Positions 1 through 13,500 of a stretch of DNA of 64,000 nt are shown one piece after another. The notes under the pieces were generated by a model. It searched no databases. It was not told the origin of the DNA and was given only the letters and a program-made list of their open reading frames with translations. Position numbers and translations under genes: made by a program. The stretch comes from Gorsachius magnificus (lineage: Eukaryota > Chordata > Aves > Pelecaniformes > Ardeidae): contig CM067106.1 of assembly GCA_034008185.1 (NCBI GenBank), forward strand, positions 310,001-374,000. Reading direction: 5' to 3'. Within the stretch, counting starts at the first letter, position 1; each line of letters opens with the position of its first letter.

Positions 1-3000
1 CCCCAACGTGTCTGCTCTAGTCCCAGGAGATGAATGCTGCAGGCTTGCACGCCAGGGGATCAGGTCCTTGCAGCAGGATGAATAACCCACCGGTTGGAGC
101 TGCTCATGTTTTAACCCACGCTCTGGCCTGGGAGGAGCTGCCTGGGGTGGGACTTTGTTCAGCTCGGGGCTGGACTCGGGAGCTTGGAGGACTCTGGATC
201 ATCGCTGTGAGGGGGTGAAGCGGACCCTGCTGATAAAAAAAAAAAACAACATCCAGACCCATAACGGGGTGAAAAACCCAACGTAGGGGTAAGAGCATCC
301 TGAACAGACACAGCTCAGTGTTCCGCAACCAAAGGATCCCAGGTTTTTCACTGCACCCGTGCTATCGTCCGTCACATTACTCGCCCGTCGACTCACCAAG
401 GCCACACCGAGCTGTAGTAATCCCAGTAGGAGCAGAGCCATCCATACGCAGTCCCTCTGGCTCCTTGAGCTGCTTGGAAATGCTGGAAATAACCCCAAAA
501 GAGGAGGTAGGCAGGGTACAGGCAGCAGGAATTTCAACCAGCTCCAAAACCACAGCAAACGCTGCGCCGCGTGCTGGCGGCCGTGATCCCATCCATCCTG
601 CTGGCACCACGTGATCCCAGTCATCCCTTGCACCGGCTCGGCTCTTTTTTTTTTTTTCTGAGCTGTTTCAGCAGGTCTAAGGAAGAGAATTACTGGGAAA
701 GACAGGATCGGGATCAAAAAAGCAAGGACTGCAGGTGTCTCCAGGGAGGGACAGAGCTGGCTGTCGGAGAAGCGGGTCAGAGCTCTTCTCCTCCATAACT
801 CGATGCTTATCTCAAGCGGCGACCCACGTGGGATCTCTCCACCGAGAGAGATCAGGCACAAGACACCCGAAAGGCATTTGGGAGGATGGGGACTGGCACA
901 ATTCCCATCCTTCGGTCTCCTCCTTGGGTTTGTTTTGTACATGGGGATGGTGGGCGGCCCCCCAGAGACACCATGGCACCTCCGTCCTTGGAGATCTTCC
1001 AAGTTGGACAACCTTGCTCTTGCTTTGGTATTAACCCCGCAACCCAAACCCCCCTTTCAACCCAAAAAAAGATGTTGAGGCTCACCAAGAAGCACCCCAA
1101 ATATTTTTTTTTTTCCCCAGCTTCTTCACGCTTGCTGCTCTCTGCCTGTTCCCAGTATCAATCCGGGCATGAACAACCAAACCGTCCCCCAACAACTGAG
1201 CTTCAAGGGGTAGCAGCCTTTGGTGGGGGGCTTGGAGACCTCCCAAAGTCTTGCTCAGGCAGAAGATAAAGATATTTTGGTGCAGAAGGAGCCAAAATCT
1301 CCTACCTTCTGCTTCAGCGAGCCACTGGCCTGTGCCTGATTTGAGGAGAGAGGAAAACAAAGACCCCCATGCCAAAAAAACACCCCCCAAACCAAATCCT
1401 ATTTCTATTCCCTAAGTGATTGCCCCACTTGGGAAGCCCCATGGGCAGCATGGGAAGAGGCTGGGTGGCCATAAAGCAACTCCGAGTGGCTGGAGGAGCA
1501 GGTCTGGATGATGGATGGGTCAGGAACCAGCCCTCCTTGCTGTCCCCCACAAGAAACCCAAGGCTATGGGGAGACACCAGGACAACATGGAGGACAGGTA
1601 CAATGTCCTGGTCCCACCAAAGTCCAGAAAGCTCTTGGCAAGAGAAACCACACCATGAAAACTCCAGAGCAGGAGACAAGAACCTCCAGGCACTACCAAA
1701 ACCAGCAACGCTCCAATATCAGCATTACTAGAAAATTTTAAGACAACCATGAGCCACGGAGCAAGGATGAATGCGCGGATGTTTCCCATAGGAGAAGACC
1801 ATGGAGGCCACGTTGGTTCCAGGCCAAAGCCGCCCTGCGTTCCCCCATCCACTGGCAACACGCAGCGATGGCTGTGGGTCTCAACAGGTCTCAAGAAAAC
1901 CTTGAAGCAACATGTGAGCACCCATCCTTCCCAACGGATGGGCTTTGGGACAAACACCAGTCTCCCCCTCCGCGTTCCCACCTCCCCTAAAATCGAGCCC
2001 GTGGGTTTCCACCCTCCTTTCGCACAGGAGCGGGGATCACAACCCTGGGCGGGAGTCGATCCCATCTACTGGGTCCCCTCTTTGGTGTCTAGATGCAAAA
2101 TAGGATTCGTTTTCACCCTGCCCCAACACTGCAGATCCCCAAACCCCACGCGAGACCGTGGGCGCGTGGCCCCGCGTCCTACCATGCGCTCAGGGACGAG
2201 CGGGTCCCTCTCGCCTCTGTCACCGGTCCAGGGTTATCCTGTCCCCGCTATTGCAACCGGTCCTCCCTCGAGCGGTTAAGAAAGGCAACGCCTGCTCAGG
2301 AAGTGGTCTCCGCAGCAGACAGAGGTGGGGAACGGCATGGAGGTGGGGAATGGCACGGCTGCAAGGGGAGGGCGCTGGATGTGCTGACTCAGCATCCCAG
2401 CGAGCTCCGGCTTGTCCCAGTGAACCGGCCACTTGGAACAAGGCACGCAAGACCCTCCACCCCCAAACCCCTTTCCAGCATCCGACTCGGGCAGCGAGGG
2501 CGAGCGATGCACCGTGGACCTGGAAAAACGCTGAACGGCTCTGACCCCACCAGCACCCATTTCCCACGGGTTGTTTCCCCGACGCCACCAGCCCTGGTTA
2601 TCCTTCGCTCGCCTCTCGCCGTGCAGGATTTCCCTGCCATTGCTGTCACAACGCGGACCCAGCGCCCTGGCTGTCTCTCGGCTTGGCTGGCCCAGGCACG
2701 CTCCCTCCAGCGGCTCCGGAGCTCATTCTTGCTGGTCCAGACAGATCGGTGCGTGTTGCATCCGTGTAAAAAGCCGCTTGAACTTCTCCGGATGGGACCT
2801 CCGTGTTATCAAGCAAGCCCCGGGTTGTCCCCAGGTGCCAAGCAGATGTTTCATGGGATGCAACGGCTTCGCCGTGCGCTTGGCAGCCGCATTTGTCGCT
2901 CCTCCAATGCAAAGCTTGGAGATTTGTCACCGTTTTGGCGCCAACCGGCCACTTACGCTCATGTCAAGTGCTCCTCTCCCAGCATCGATCACCAAAATAA

Positions 3001-5870
3001 GAGCAACAACCCCTTCCTGCTGAAACACACCATTCCCCACACAGAGTTCATCATCCTCCAAGAGATCCTTGTGTTTTGACTCGGGGGAATAAAAATCACC
3101 CAAGAGTTCCTCACGTTTGGCTCGGAAATAAAGAATCACCCATCTACCACCGCTGCGGATTCTCAAGATGGCTCACAAGTGCAGGGGTCCCCCGGGGACA
3201 GCTGGGTTGAAGCAAACCGCTCACACTAGAGAGGAAAATAACTCTAAATTAACGAAGCCAGCGCCTGTTGGCTCATGTGCACGGGCTCGCGTTCAAGATG
3301 CCCCAAGTCAGCAGAGCTCAAGGAAGCCTTGCGCGCTTCTGGAAGAGGGAGCCGTAGGAAGCATGACACATCTCGAGCTGTTGGCTCCGCTTCCCCGGGA
3401 TGTTTATGGTCAGTGAGAGCTTGCCACGATTTCACAGACTTCGCATAAACATCTGGATGAAGGACTCTACTGAGGCTTAACCGGCGACGCTGTACCGGTG
3501 CAGGGCTGGCGAGCACCGTATTACGCCTGAGCCGGAGCAGCAGGACCTCAACGTGGATGTGCAGGGGAGCTGGCAGCTTCAGGCACCCATCCCACCACGA
3601 GCACTGGTACATCTCCATCAGAGAGAAGAGCAGCACAGGGTGACTCCCTCGCCCACCAGGGACCCCGTCTTGCTGTTGAGCTCCGATCAGGGAGGAAAAA
3701 AAAAAAGAAGCCCCAGGATGAGGTGCCTCATCTCGCTGGTCACCAAGGGCTGGAGAAGCCCCAGTGGGGTGGAAAGGAGATGTGAAGCGTCTGGATGGGA
3801 GCCACACCGCAGCTTCGACTGCTTCCCTTTGGCTCTCCTGGGACAGCGCAGTCCCTCCACAGCCCTTGTAGGATTTGCCAGGGCCACCCAGGGTGGCCAG
3901 AAGAAGATGTTAAATTTTTATCTCCCAAACCTCGACCATTTGGGCACTGTCATCTTCTCAGAAACAGCTGCGCGGCAACACGCGGTTTCTTTTCCAAGAA
4001 AGAGGCCAACCTGCAGGTCTGCAAGCCAAAGAGCGGAGCCAGGAGAGGACGAGCTGTCTGCCCGGAGGAAGGGCCGCACCCTTCCACGACCGACAGAGCC
4101 GGGAGACATCCCCGCAGCAACTCAGGGACCTCAGGGCTGGTGGGGGGGTTTCCACCATGGTTTTGGCCACCACAACCCAACAGCGAGGGCTTTGGAGGGC
4201 AACCTACCCAAGGTAGAGAAGGAGAAGCATCACAGCGGTGTAAAACCCAGCGGACCCATGAACACAGAGGAAGATCTACAGAAGATCATGAAGGCCACTG
4301 GAAAAAACATCTATGGGGGCAAAGGAGAAGGAAGCATTGAGGGGTTGCACTAAAGAGTCTCCTGGAGAACCCGAGCAGCCAGCGGTGATGTGCCATACCT
4401 GCTCCTGACCCCAAAGGGTACATCAGAAAGGTCCCAGATGTGGAGGAGAGCCCGGGCAGCAGCACCCCGAGGGAAAAAGGATGGGGCTATTGTGCCGAAA
4501 AAGCCAGGGGTAATCCCAGGAATCAGAAGAGAGTCAGGGATGATGGACCCCGCAACGGGACGGGGAAGCTCGTTAGCTGGATGATGAACGACCTGCTGCA
4601 CTCAGCGATCACATGGGAGCTGTGAGTCACCAACGGTGTGGTTGGGGGGCGGGGGGGGGAACCAACACCAAAAAATAGAAGAAGAAAAAAAAAAAAAAAT
4701 TATATTTCTAGCTGTGGTTTGCAACCTGCAGTTCATGGACAGCTTTCGAAAGGCAGCGGAGAAAAGCCAGCCCCTTGTCAGCAGCTTGAACTCGCTCCAC
4801 AGGCATCCGCTCCCCCACTGGAAAACCTCCGGCAAAAATCTACCAAGGCGGTAATAAACCTCCCCCTCCCGCCCCGTTTCTCCCCGAAACTCCCCACACA
4901 ACAGGTCAAGGAGTCCATGCCGAGACCCCGCGCGGGGTTTTCGTCGCTGGCGTACGAGTGAGATTAATCGAAACCGAAACAGGTGCGAGGGAAAGGGCTA
5001 CCGGGGAAGGAGGGGGGGGGGGAAAAAAAAAACCCAGCCCTGCCGCCGCGAGCAGACAAACAGCGTGGCTTGTTTAGCTTGGCACGGCCGAGAGGGAACC
5101 TGACACTTTCCCAGCGAGGAGCTTTGCTCTTATTTCCAGCCTCCCCGCGCTCTCCGGCCAGAGGACATGAGTTATACTTGAGTTTTCTCAACTCTTGGGG
5201 TGGTTTGTAGAGCCTCGGGGCTGGAGAGGGGGGATGCGACGGAGCTGTGTCCCATTCTCAGCCCCAGCGTGGTGGTGGGGGGTGTAGAGCCCAGACCCAT
5301 CGAAAAAATTCCAGGCGCTGCGAGGCAAAGCTTTGGGCTGTGTTTCCTCCAAGAAAAAGGCAAAAGCTGGTGGTAGGAGCCAAAAAGGGTTGAGGGCTTG
5401 CTCCCAGGCTCCGGAGTGACACAGACTTCCCAGGATATTGCAAATATTTGCATGATTTTGGGCTCTGGTGGTATTTCCAAGGCTCCCGCAGAACCAGGAT
5501 GAGACCGTGGGGGTAAGGGCAGCCACTGAGTGCCCCAAACCCAAGGCTGATCCACTACAACCTTCATCAGGTTGGGAGGATGATGCTGCTCCTTCCTCCA
5601 CCCATGCTGCCACCTCTCAGCATCGCTTGCCCCAAAGATGCTCAGCCCCACGGCACCTCGCAGGATTGTACCAACCCCATTGGGCACTCTCAAAAAACCC
5701 AAAACCTCCTGCTTTGAGCCTGGGAAAAAACCTCCGGCAAAAACTTTTGCGCGCTTCGGAAAACGGCGCTGAGGTTTGAATGGGTTCGGGACGCAATGCC
5801 AGCTCCAAAATACCCATTGCTCTCCCGTGCCTGCTGCTTGCGTTGGGCAGGGAAGACATTTGCTCTATGT
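1..5870. other. Non-coding stretch, no gene recognised
   Basis: Moderately GC-rich sequence with scattered short A or T runs. Several long open frames cross it, for example plus-strand frames of about 328 codons at 2,093-3,079 and 266 codons at 3,553-4,353. Their translations have no recognisable domain, no conserved-looking segment and no supporting splice sites. They are best read as chance open frames in GC-rich DNA. If WIZ is the gene to the left of RASAL3, as in mammals, this could be one of its introns, but nothing here shows that directly. Confidence 0.5.
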
Positions 5871-5874
5871 GCCC

Positions 5875-6530
5875 CCCAGCAAAAGACCCCTCAAGCCCCT
5901 GCCCCCCCCAACGCCCCCCTCCAAAAGACCCCCCAAAAAGACCCCTCAACCCCCTGCCCCTCAAAAAGACCCCTCAACCCCCTGCCCCCCAAAAAGAAAG
6001 ACCCCTCAACCCCTTCCCAAAAAAGTTCCTTTAACGCCCCTCCCCTCAAAAAGACCCCTCAACCCCTTCCCAAAAAAGTCCAAGCCCCCCTCCAAAAGAC
6101 CCCTCAACCCCCCAAAAAAACCCCTCAAGCCCGCCCCTCAAAAAAGGACCCCTCAACCCCCCCCCCCCAAAAAGACCCCTCAACCCTTCCCCCCCAAAAA
6201 AAGGACCCCCAACCCCTTCCCCCTCCCAAAATGGACCCCTCAACCCCTTCCCCCCCCAAAAAAGGACGACTCAACCCCCTGCCCCAAAAAAAGACCCCTC
6301 AACCCCCTGCCCCCAAAAAAGAGACCCCTCAACCCCTTCCCCCCACCAAAAAGGACCCCTCAACCCCTTCCCCCCCCAAAAAAAGAGACCCCTCAACCCC
6401 TTCCCCCCAAAAAAAGACCCCTCAACCCCTTCCCCCCAAAAAGAGACCCCTCAACCCCCTGCCCCCAAAAAAGACCCCTCAACCCCTCGCCCCCCCAAAA
6501 AAGACCCCTCAACTCCCCCCCCAAAAGACA
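5875..6530. repeat. A/C-rich minisatellite, about 28-bp unit, about 20 copies
   Basis: An imperfect tandem array whose unit is an A run followed by GACCCCTCAACCCC and a C run. It reads as repeated Lys-Arg-Pro-Leu-Asn-Pro-type tracts in one plus frame, which keeps a 401-codon frame open (5,776-6,981). The other plus frame is also open across it. The open frames follow from the repeat having no T-rich stop codons and are not evidence of a gene. Unit length varies mainly through C-run and A-run length. Confidence 0.93.
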
Positions 6531-8590
6531 ACTTTTCCGCAAGCTCTCCTTAACCGCCCTCGCCTTGTACAGCCCCAAGCGCGCTGGCACGGCACCAAGC
6601 CAAGTATTTTCAAGAGCGGGTGTGGATGCTCCGGAAAACCTGGCCATTCCGTTCCTGCTTAAAACCCTTGGGGCTCCCCGGCTGAACCCTCAAACCCGGT
6701 GGGATGGGGATTTTTCGGGGCAGCAGAAACCTCCCCCTCCAAATCAGGGTGCAAATACCTGTCGAAGGGTGTATTTTCTACCCCGAAGGGTGTATTTTCT
6801 ACCCGAGGTGTTGCCAATTCTGCATTCCCCCCCCCCCATTACCAAGCCTTTCCAAAACAAAAGGCCGGGGAAAACGAGCGTGGCCCGAGGGTGCCAGCCC
6901 TCCATTCAAGTCTTTCACCCGCAGCTAAAAACCCAAATTGAGCCTTTTCAGAGGTGGTTTTTTTGCCAAGCCGACCCTTGAAAACCTCTAATTTATTTAT
7001 TTTTATTGCCCTTAACGAGTTATCAGGCCTCCATGTCAATTCATATCCTCTAGAACCCGCTCTGCTCCGTCCAGCTTTAAGCAAGATTTATGTGACAGGC
7101 GGCAGAAAAAAAACTTTCCTCGTCAGCAGAGGACCCATCCAGCATCTAATGAAAGAGGAGTTTCTATCCAAGCTGCTTGAAAGGCGTCCAGAAGCTGTTG
7201 CAAGCTCATCTTGGTTGGATCCATCTCTCTTAAATTGCCAGCAGATCTCAGCTGCTCCCATAAAAGTCGTAGTGTTTTTACCGGCGATGAATGCAACCGA
7301 TTCACATCGCCGGCCCCTTTTCGCTCCGGGTCCCCTCCAACTCCGCATCTTTCACCCCACCCCCCCAATCAACTTTTTCTTCCATCTGCTGGCAGGTTTT
7401 GGCTTCACCGTCATTAAAACAAGGGGGTTTTAATCACCTAAAAAGCAACGATGGGGGAGCTCTGGGAAACCACAAGGCTCAGCTCTTTTGTACCTGTAAT
7501 ATTAGCAGGCAACAAGATCCCCAAGGGCTGTTTTGGATGCTATAAGGCCACGGAGAAGACGCCTGAGGGATCATCTTCTTGCTGTTTGTTGCCATCAGCC
7601 TGAAACGACCCGTCCTTTCGAATTACAGAAACCCACGGTCCACCATGAAGACCTGGGAATGTTTATTCATCACACCCGAAACGTGCCGGAGCGCTCTGGA
7701 GAGCACGGCGAGCTTTGCCGAGCGTGGATGCTTCCCCAAACTGAGCCAAGAGGTTGGATTTGGTCCTTGGCATGAGCGCAGGCTCTCGGGGCCGCCTTGG
7801 CACGGCGTTGGTGCCGAGCGCTGGTGTTGTTACAGTGATGGAGAATGGCTTGGACAGCTTCTCCTGGCAGCACCTCACCCCCCATGTCAGGGCTGGCAGG
7901 AACACATGGGGCTCCACCAGCAAGGATGATGAGATGGAGCCCAAAAAGCTGCTGAGATCCTTCCCCACTCAACCATCCTAAGGGGGGGGGGGCTCCTAAA
8001 CACCCCAGGGTGGAAAAGCAGGACTCCCACCCCAGGATGAGCAAGAAGGGCCTGGCCACCAGCAACACTTGCTGGAAAATAGAAATAAATTGAGAATATT
8101 TGCAGCCCCTACCCAGGGCTTAGACTTAAGGCTGTGCTTGGACATCTCCACAGGGACTAACCAGTACAAACTGAGGAGAAACACTTTCCCCAGCTCCTCC
8201 ATCCTTAAACTAATCCTTTTTTCTACATCTCGGAGTCTTTGATGACCAAGCCCCAGAAGTCTCTTCCCACAGATACACGTTTTCGGGAGACAGCAAGAAA
8301 AGGAAGGATTTTGACCACGTGGACAGCCCAAGACTATAACAACGCACCAGATAACGCTGTTACAAGGAGGACAAACTGGACATGGTGCCACCAGGGGGGG
8401 AAGGGAAGCAGCTGCTCAGCTCCACGTTGCACCCTAGAGACAAACCCAAGTGGGATTAAGAGCCACCAGTTCTCCTAAAACAAGGACACCACGCTTCTGT
8501 GGCAAGAACTTCATGTCTTAAAACCAGCTAGATTCCCCCCAAAACCACAAAGCGCCAGCTGGGTTGAAACCAGTGTGTCCCAATAACACA
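6531..8590. other. Unique-looking non-coding sequence
   Basis: Nothing recognisable. Sequence composition is ordinary, with short C runs near 6,830 and 7,360 and a G run near 7,983. No open frame shows a domain or a paired acceptor and donor. Confidence 0.5.
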
Positions 8591-8596
8591 AGGACA

Positions 8597-10150
8597 TAGA
8601 ATCTACTGTACTGGAAGAGATCCATGAGGATCATCAAGCCCAACTCCCGACTCCACACAGGGCAACCTAAAAGTTAAACCCTGCATCCAAGAGCATTCTC
8701 CAAACGCTTCTTGATCACCAACAGGCTTGGGGCCATGACCTCATCCCTGGGGAGCTTGTTCCAGTGCTTGACCACCCTCTCCATGAAGAATTCTTTCCTA
8801 ATGGCCCTTCTGAACCACCTCTGATGATGCAACTTGAAGCCATTCCCTATCACCAGACACCCGAGAGAAGGGATCGGCACCTCCTGCCCCATTCTTCATC
8901 ACAAGGAAGGTGCAGACATCAGTGAGGTCACCTCTCAGTCTCCTCCAAGCTGACCAACCCTGGCATCCTCCACCGCTCCTCACAAGCCCCCTACTCCTTT
9001 CACCATCTCTGTTGCCCTCGTTTGGACACGTTCTAATATTTTTATGTCCTTCCGAGATGGTGGAGCCCCAAAGGCTCCCACAGGACGCAAGGTGAGCCAA
9101 CACCAAGATGTGGGACAACCACATCGGTTTGTTATACTGTGCCAGGATATGGGTGGCCCTTTTGGCCACAAGAGCACGCGGTTGGCTCCTGTTGAGCTTC
9201 CCATCAACCAAAGCCCTCAGATCCCTCTCCACAGGGCTGCATCCCAGCCTCTTGGCCCCAGATCTTTATGTACATCCCAGATGACACCATCCCAGGTGCA
9301 GATTCTGGCATTTGTCCTTCCTCAGTGACATACAGCTGGTGATTACCCAGCACTCTGATCTATCAAGATCTCTCCATGAGGCCTTTCCACCCTCAAGGGA
9401 ACCAACACCTTCTTCTAATTTAGTACCAGCAGCAAACGTACTGAGCGTGCACTGAACTTCCATGTCCAGGTCATCAATAAAAACATTGAAGAGAGGAAAA
9501 ACCTCCTAGACAACACCACTAGTGACTGGCCACCAACCAGATGGTGCCCTGTTGACTATAACTCTTTGAGCCCAACCCTTCAGCCAACTCTTCCCCCAAC
9601 ATCTTGTGTCCATGTCTAGCTGTATGCTGGACTTTTGTCCAGAAGGATACTCCCAAACAGTATCAAAAGCTTTGCTAAAATCCCCCAAAACCCACATCTG
9701 CTGCCTCCCCTTCATCCACGAGGCAGGCAGCCCTGTCACAAAAGGATATTCAGTTAGGAAGACATGACTTACCCTTCATGAACGCACGTTGGCTTTGACC
9801 GATGACTGCAATAACTCCCAAAATAACCTTCTCCATAATTTTACCAGGCACCAAAGCGAGACCGACAGGTCTATAATTACCAGGGTCATCTTTCTTGCTC
9901 TTCTTGGAAACTAGAATAACATTTGCTAGCTTCCAGTTGACTGGGACCTCTCCAGAGTCCCAAGACCCTCAATAAATGACAAAAAGGTCTCAAAGAACAT
10001 TGGCCAACTCTCCCAGTACCCTGGGATGAATCCCATCGGGACCTGTAAATTTACGTGCATGCAGTTGCTACAGCAAATCCCATCTGAGTTCAAAGTCAAC
10101 TGGGAGCTTATCACTCGCCCCGCTGTGGTCCTCCAACCCAACTCCATGGG
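8597..10150 (-). mobile_element. CR1-type LINE, 5'-truncated and decayed ORF2 fragment
   Basis: Read on the minus strand, pieces of CR1 reverse transcriptase appear in order but in shifting frames. The phrase GPDGIHP-like is broken near 10,040. DPGNYRPVGLALVPGKIMEK lies near 9,880-9,820 and is the fingers/palm part. DFSKAFDTV lies near 9,680 and is the RT motif. The fragment ends near 8,600 with the typical CR1 3' tail, in which a GAGTTGGGCTTGATGATCC-like stretch is followed by TAGATTCTATG. Frame changes and stops show it is inactive. The 5' part, including ORF1 and the endonuclease, is missing. The orientation follows from the tail being at the low coordinate. Confidence 0.92.
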
Positions 10151-12978
10151 GTCCCAGGGCCCATCGTTGGTCTTAAAAAGCGAAATGTCTCTGGTTTAGT
10201 GTCATCCTTATTTATGAGGTGACCACCCTCATTGAGTAACAAAGCAATGGGTTTTTTTAGTCCTCCTCTTGCTGTTAACAACAAAAAAAAAAAGGTGTTT
10301 TTTAAGTATATCTACCACAGAACTGGCCAGACACGGTGCTGCAGGAAGCACAGCGCAAACATGAATTTCATTTTCTCGTCATCAGCAAACTCTAGAGAAG
10401 GATTAACGTGGCCTCGTGCCGAAGCATTAGCTCATTTCTGCTGGGGTTGGGAGAAGGTTACAGTATCTCCATCCCCAGCTTCACCCAGCAGCTGTTTGCT
10501 CTTGCAAAAGGGGTCATTGCCACAGCCACTTATGCCTTACATGCTCCTGAATAGCTTTTATCCCCCCCGATACTGCAAAAAAAAATTAGATTTGGACCAC
10601 TTGCTGAGGTTTTCCAGACATCTGGCAGCCTGGATGGAGCAGGAGAGCAGCTTGGACTGTAGGACAGACACAAGCCACCCTGAAAAACCCAACGCTGCAG
10701 CCACAACACACTTACACCCTGCTTGCCCCAACCAAGAACTTGGCTTTGAGCAGCCAAAAAAACCAAGCTTGCACCAGTCCAGAACCTCTCCTCCCCATAA
10801 ATTCCCAGTGGAGAAGAAAGATTGGGCCATGTCCTACTTTGCAAGGCAGCAGGAGAATCCACGGCTGTGCCCAGTGTTGCCCCCAGCTTATTTTTAAACC
10901 ATGGCCCAGTTAGCACGAGCGACGGCACAGGGGAGAGAGGCTGCTCAGGGGGGTGCTGGATTTGGGAGGTTATTTATAGACACCGAAAGACGGGCACGGC
11001 AGGTGCTCCACGCCTTGGACAACCGCTACCGAGCGCGGGTGTGAAACCTTCTCCCAGCAGACCGAGGAGAACCACCGGCCACCAGACAGAGACCCCTCCT
11101 CGCCGCAGACCTTGCTCATGGCCGCAGTTTTGGGTTACCAAAGACCACCCATGGCAAGAAAACGCCTTGAACAACACCTCACCCCGTTTTCTTGGTGACA
11201 TGTTTGAGGACCATGCCACGACCCACCTTCCCACCCCATAAGAACAGCGCTGTACTCGCAAGCAACCGCTCCATCCAACCCTCGTGCTGCCATCAAATCC
11301 TTATTTTGGTGCTTACCCACGGCACGGGTGGAAAGCTACTAACCCCAAAAGTCTTTGGGAAGGGATTCGCAGCCGAAAGCTTTGTTACCCCTGCGTTAGA
11401 GGAGACCTAGCGTGGGTTTTTTTTCCATGCAACTTCAGGGTTTCCAACTGTACTCCACGTCCCAGCTCCAGCTAAGCCCTGCCTGTTGTCTTGGACTCAA
11501 GTATTCAATTATTTATTTGCTAGGCAACAACATGACATCTTTCCTGGCACCGTTCGCAGGCTAAGAGGCTGACGAAGCGGTAACTAGTGAGGAAGGTTAC
11601 TGGGACTGGGAGTTCAACCTCCCGGTTAAGAGAGGTTGAAAACCAACAGCTTAAACTCAGCCCAACACCAGCAAGGAAGGAGACGACGTTGGAAACCAGC
11701 CACAATTTCCGGGGCAGTCCCTCACCCATGAAAGAAACCTCAGAAAATGCCAATGGATGGAGGGACCAGGGACTGTCCCGAAGAGTTAAGGCAAGATTAG
11801 CAAGAGCCACGCCCCCGTTGGGTGTCTGGCCTTATGACTTGCATATCTTTTCTGGATGGAATTCAAAGGCGGGCCATAAAAAAATAAAAAGAAGGGCGGC
11901 CCAGCGGCTGGCAAACACACCTTGAGGCAGGATATGCACAAGCTGCTCCGCTCCAGAAAAAGGTTTAGAGGCACCTGGAGCTCTCTGCTCAAGCCAAGAT
12001 CAAACCAAAGCATGGTTTCCTACGCTGGAGCACTTCACCTGGGGACCCACCTTGCAAGAATAACACATTCTCCCCCCAAAACACACCTAAAATTCACTCC
12101 GATGCCTCACAATTAAAACTAGGACAGCACAGTGAGGTCTCATCACCCCACCAAAGCCCAGATCTAGGACAAACCCCAGCACTGCAAAGGCTCCTCACCC
12201 TGTTAATTTTATTTCCCAGCCTCCCATAAACAAACTGCTCCAGCTCTTAGCTCCTGCCTCTCATCTGCAAGTCCCTACCCTCCAAGAAAGGTCATCCAGA
12301 TGCTCCTTGGAACAAGAACAATTGGGAAGAGGTGGGACAGATGGCAGCATCTCAAGACCCTCACACACGCTCCATGACAAAGAATTTAAGAGTTGGTTAA
12401 GGGAGAGTTTAAGGGTTGGGCTTGTGAACCATGTCAACATCTACCAGAAGACTTTAAGGACCAATTTCTTGGGGGTTTTCGGTGTCTCCCTGGGCATGGG
12501 GCTATGCAACCGCCAGCTGGGGCGGCTCAGCCCAAGACAGACACACGGACTCAACCAACAGTTGAGCAACAGCAGCAATCGCTCTTCAGAAACTGTTTTA
12601 AGAGACCAACGCTCCCCTTTGTGCAAGCCCCAAATGCCGCTTCCCTTCTCCACCTCTTTGCTCATAGCTGTTGGCAGCCAACGCAAAACAAGCCCCACAC
12701 CGGTGACCTGCTCTGGGACAAGAGGACACCACCAAGAGCAAAGCAAGAGATGTTCCTTCAGTTGCGGTGAAATGATGTTAAACCGTTATTTTGCGCAATT
12801 TCCGGACATGAGTTCTCCATCTCGGGCATGTACAGGATCCTTTACCTTCCCCGGAGGGCAGTGGTGAACCACAGCCACCAAATGCCACCACTTTAGCGCA
12901 TCTCCAGCCAACCCATGGCCCCACAGGGTTGATTTGTGCTCCAGCAGAAGCCCCTATCATAGGCTCCCAGTGACCAGC

Positions 12979-13013
<35 letters not shown>

Positions 13014-13365
13014 ATCATTCATCCTAAAATCATCTCCCTTTCTCCAGCTGCTCCCAGTATGGCTCTGGGTGCAGCCGCTTTTCCGTATTTTAATGTGAAA
13101 TGGCAACTGCACCGCATGCATCCACTCAACATCATCCAGATTAAAGCCACAAAAAGTCATCTTATTTATTGCCACATTGGCCACGCTCAAAGGTACCAGC
13201 GAGATCTCCGGAGGGCGACGCATGGCTCAAAAATGGCAATTATTGGGTTTTTTGGTTTGGTTTTTTTTAGTGGTGGATCTGTTCAGACCAGCTCCACATC
13301 GTGCAAGTCTTGGAAGAGCTTTGCCAAGCCCTAATGGACAGGTCCATGTCGCAATGGGGAGCACA
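10151..13365. other. Non-coding stretch with A runs, no gene recognised
   Basis: No protein domain or paired splice sites recognised. A 30-base A run lies at about 12,980-13,009 with short T runs near 13,260. The A run could be the tail of an old retro-insertion, but no body is recognisable. Confidence 0.45.
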
Positions 13366-13370
13366 GACAT

Positions 13371-13500
13371 CCCCCATCTCCGTCCCAAACCCAACGCCCC
13401 AATTTGGGGCCGTCCCCTGGCTCCATCCCAAACCCGACGCCCCGATTCGGGGCTGTCCCCCATCTCCGTCCCAAACCCGACGCCCCAATTCAGGACGATG
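13371..13500. repeat. Short tandem repeat, about 42-bp unit, 3 copies
   Basis: Three adjacent copies of a unit containing CCATC(T)CC(G/A)TCCCAAACCC followed by ACGCCCC and an ATT(T/C)GGGGC core. The copies differ by a few substitutions. Confidence 0.85.

Noticed and set aside
2093..3079. Plus-strand open frame of 328 codons
   Set aside because: No domain, no repeats of known type, no splice sites or start context; overlapping frames on both strands are also open, as expected in GC-rich DNA.
3553..4353. Plus-strand open frame of 266 codons with a Lys/Gly-rich end
   Set aside because: The translation resembles no known family and composition drifts along its length; there is no independent sign of coding.
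12980..13009. 30-base A run considered as the tail of a processed retrocopy
   Set aside because: No recognisable gene body or target duplication lies beside it.
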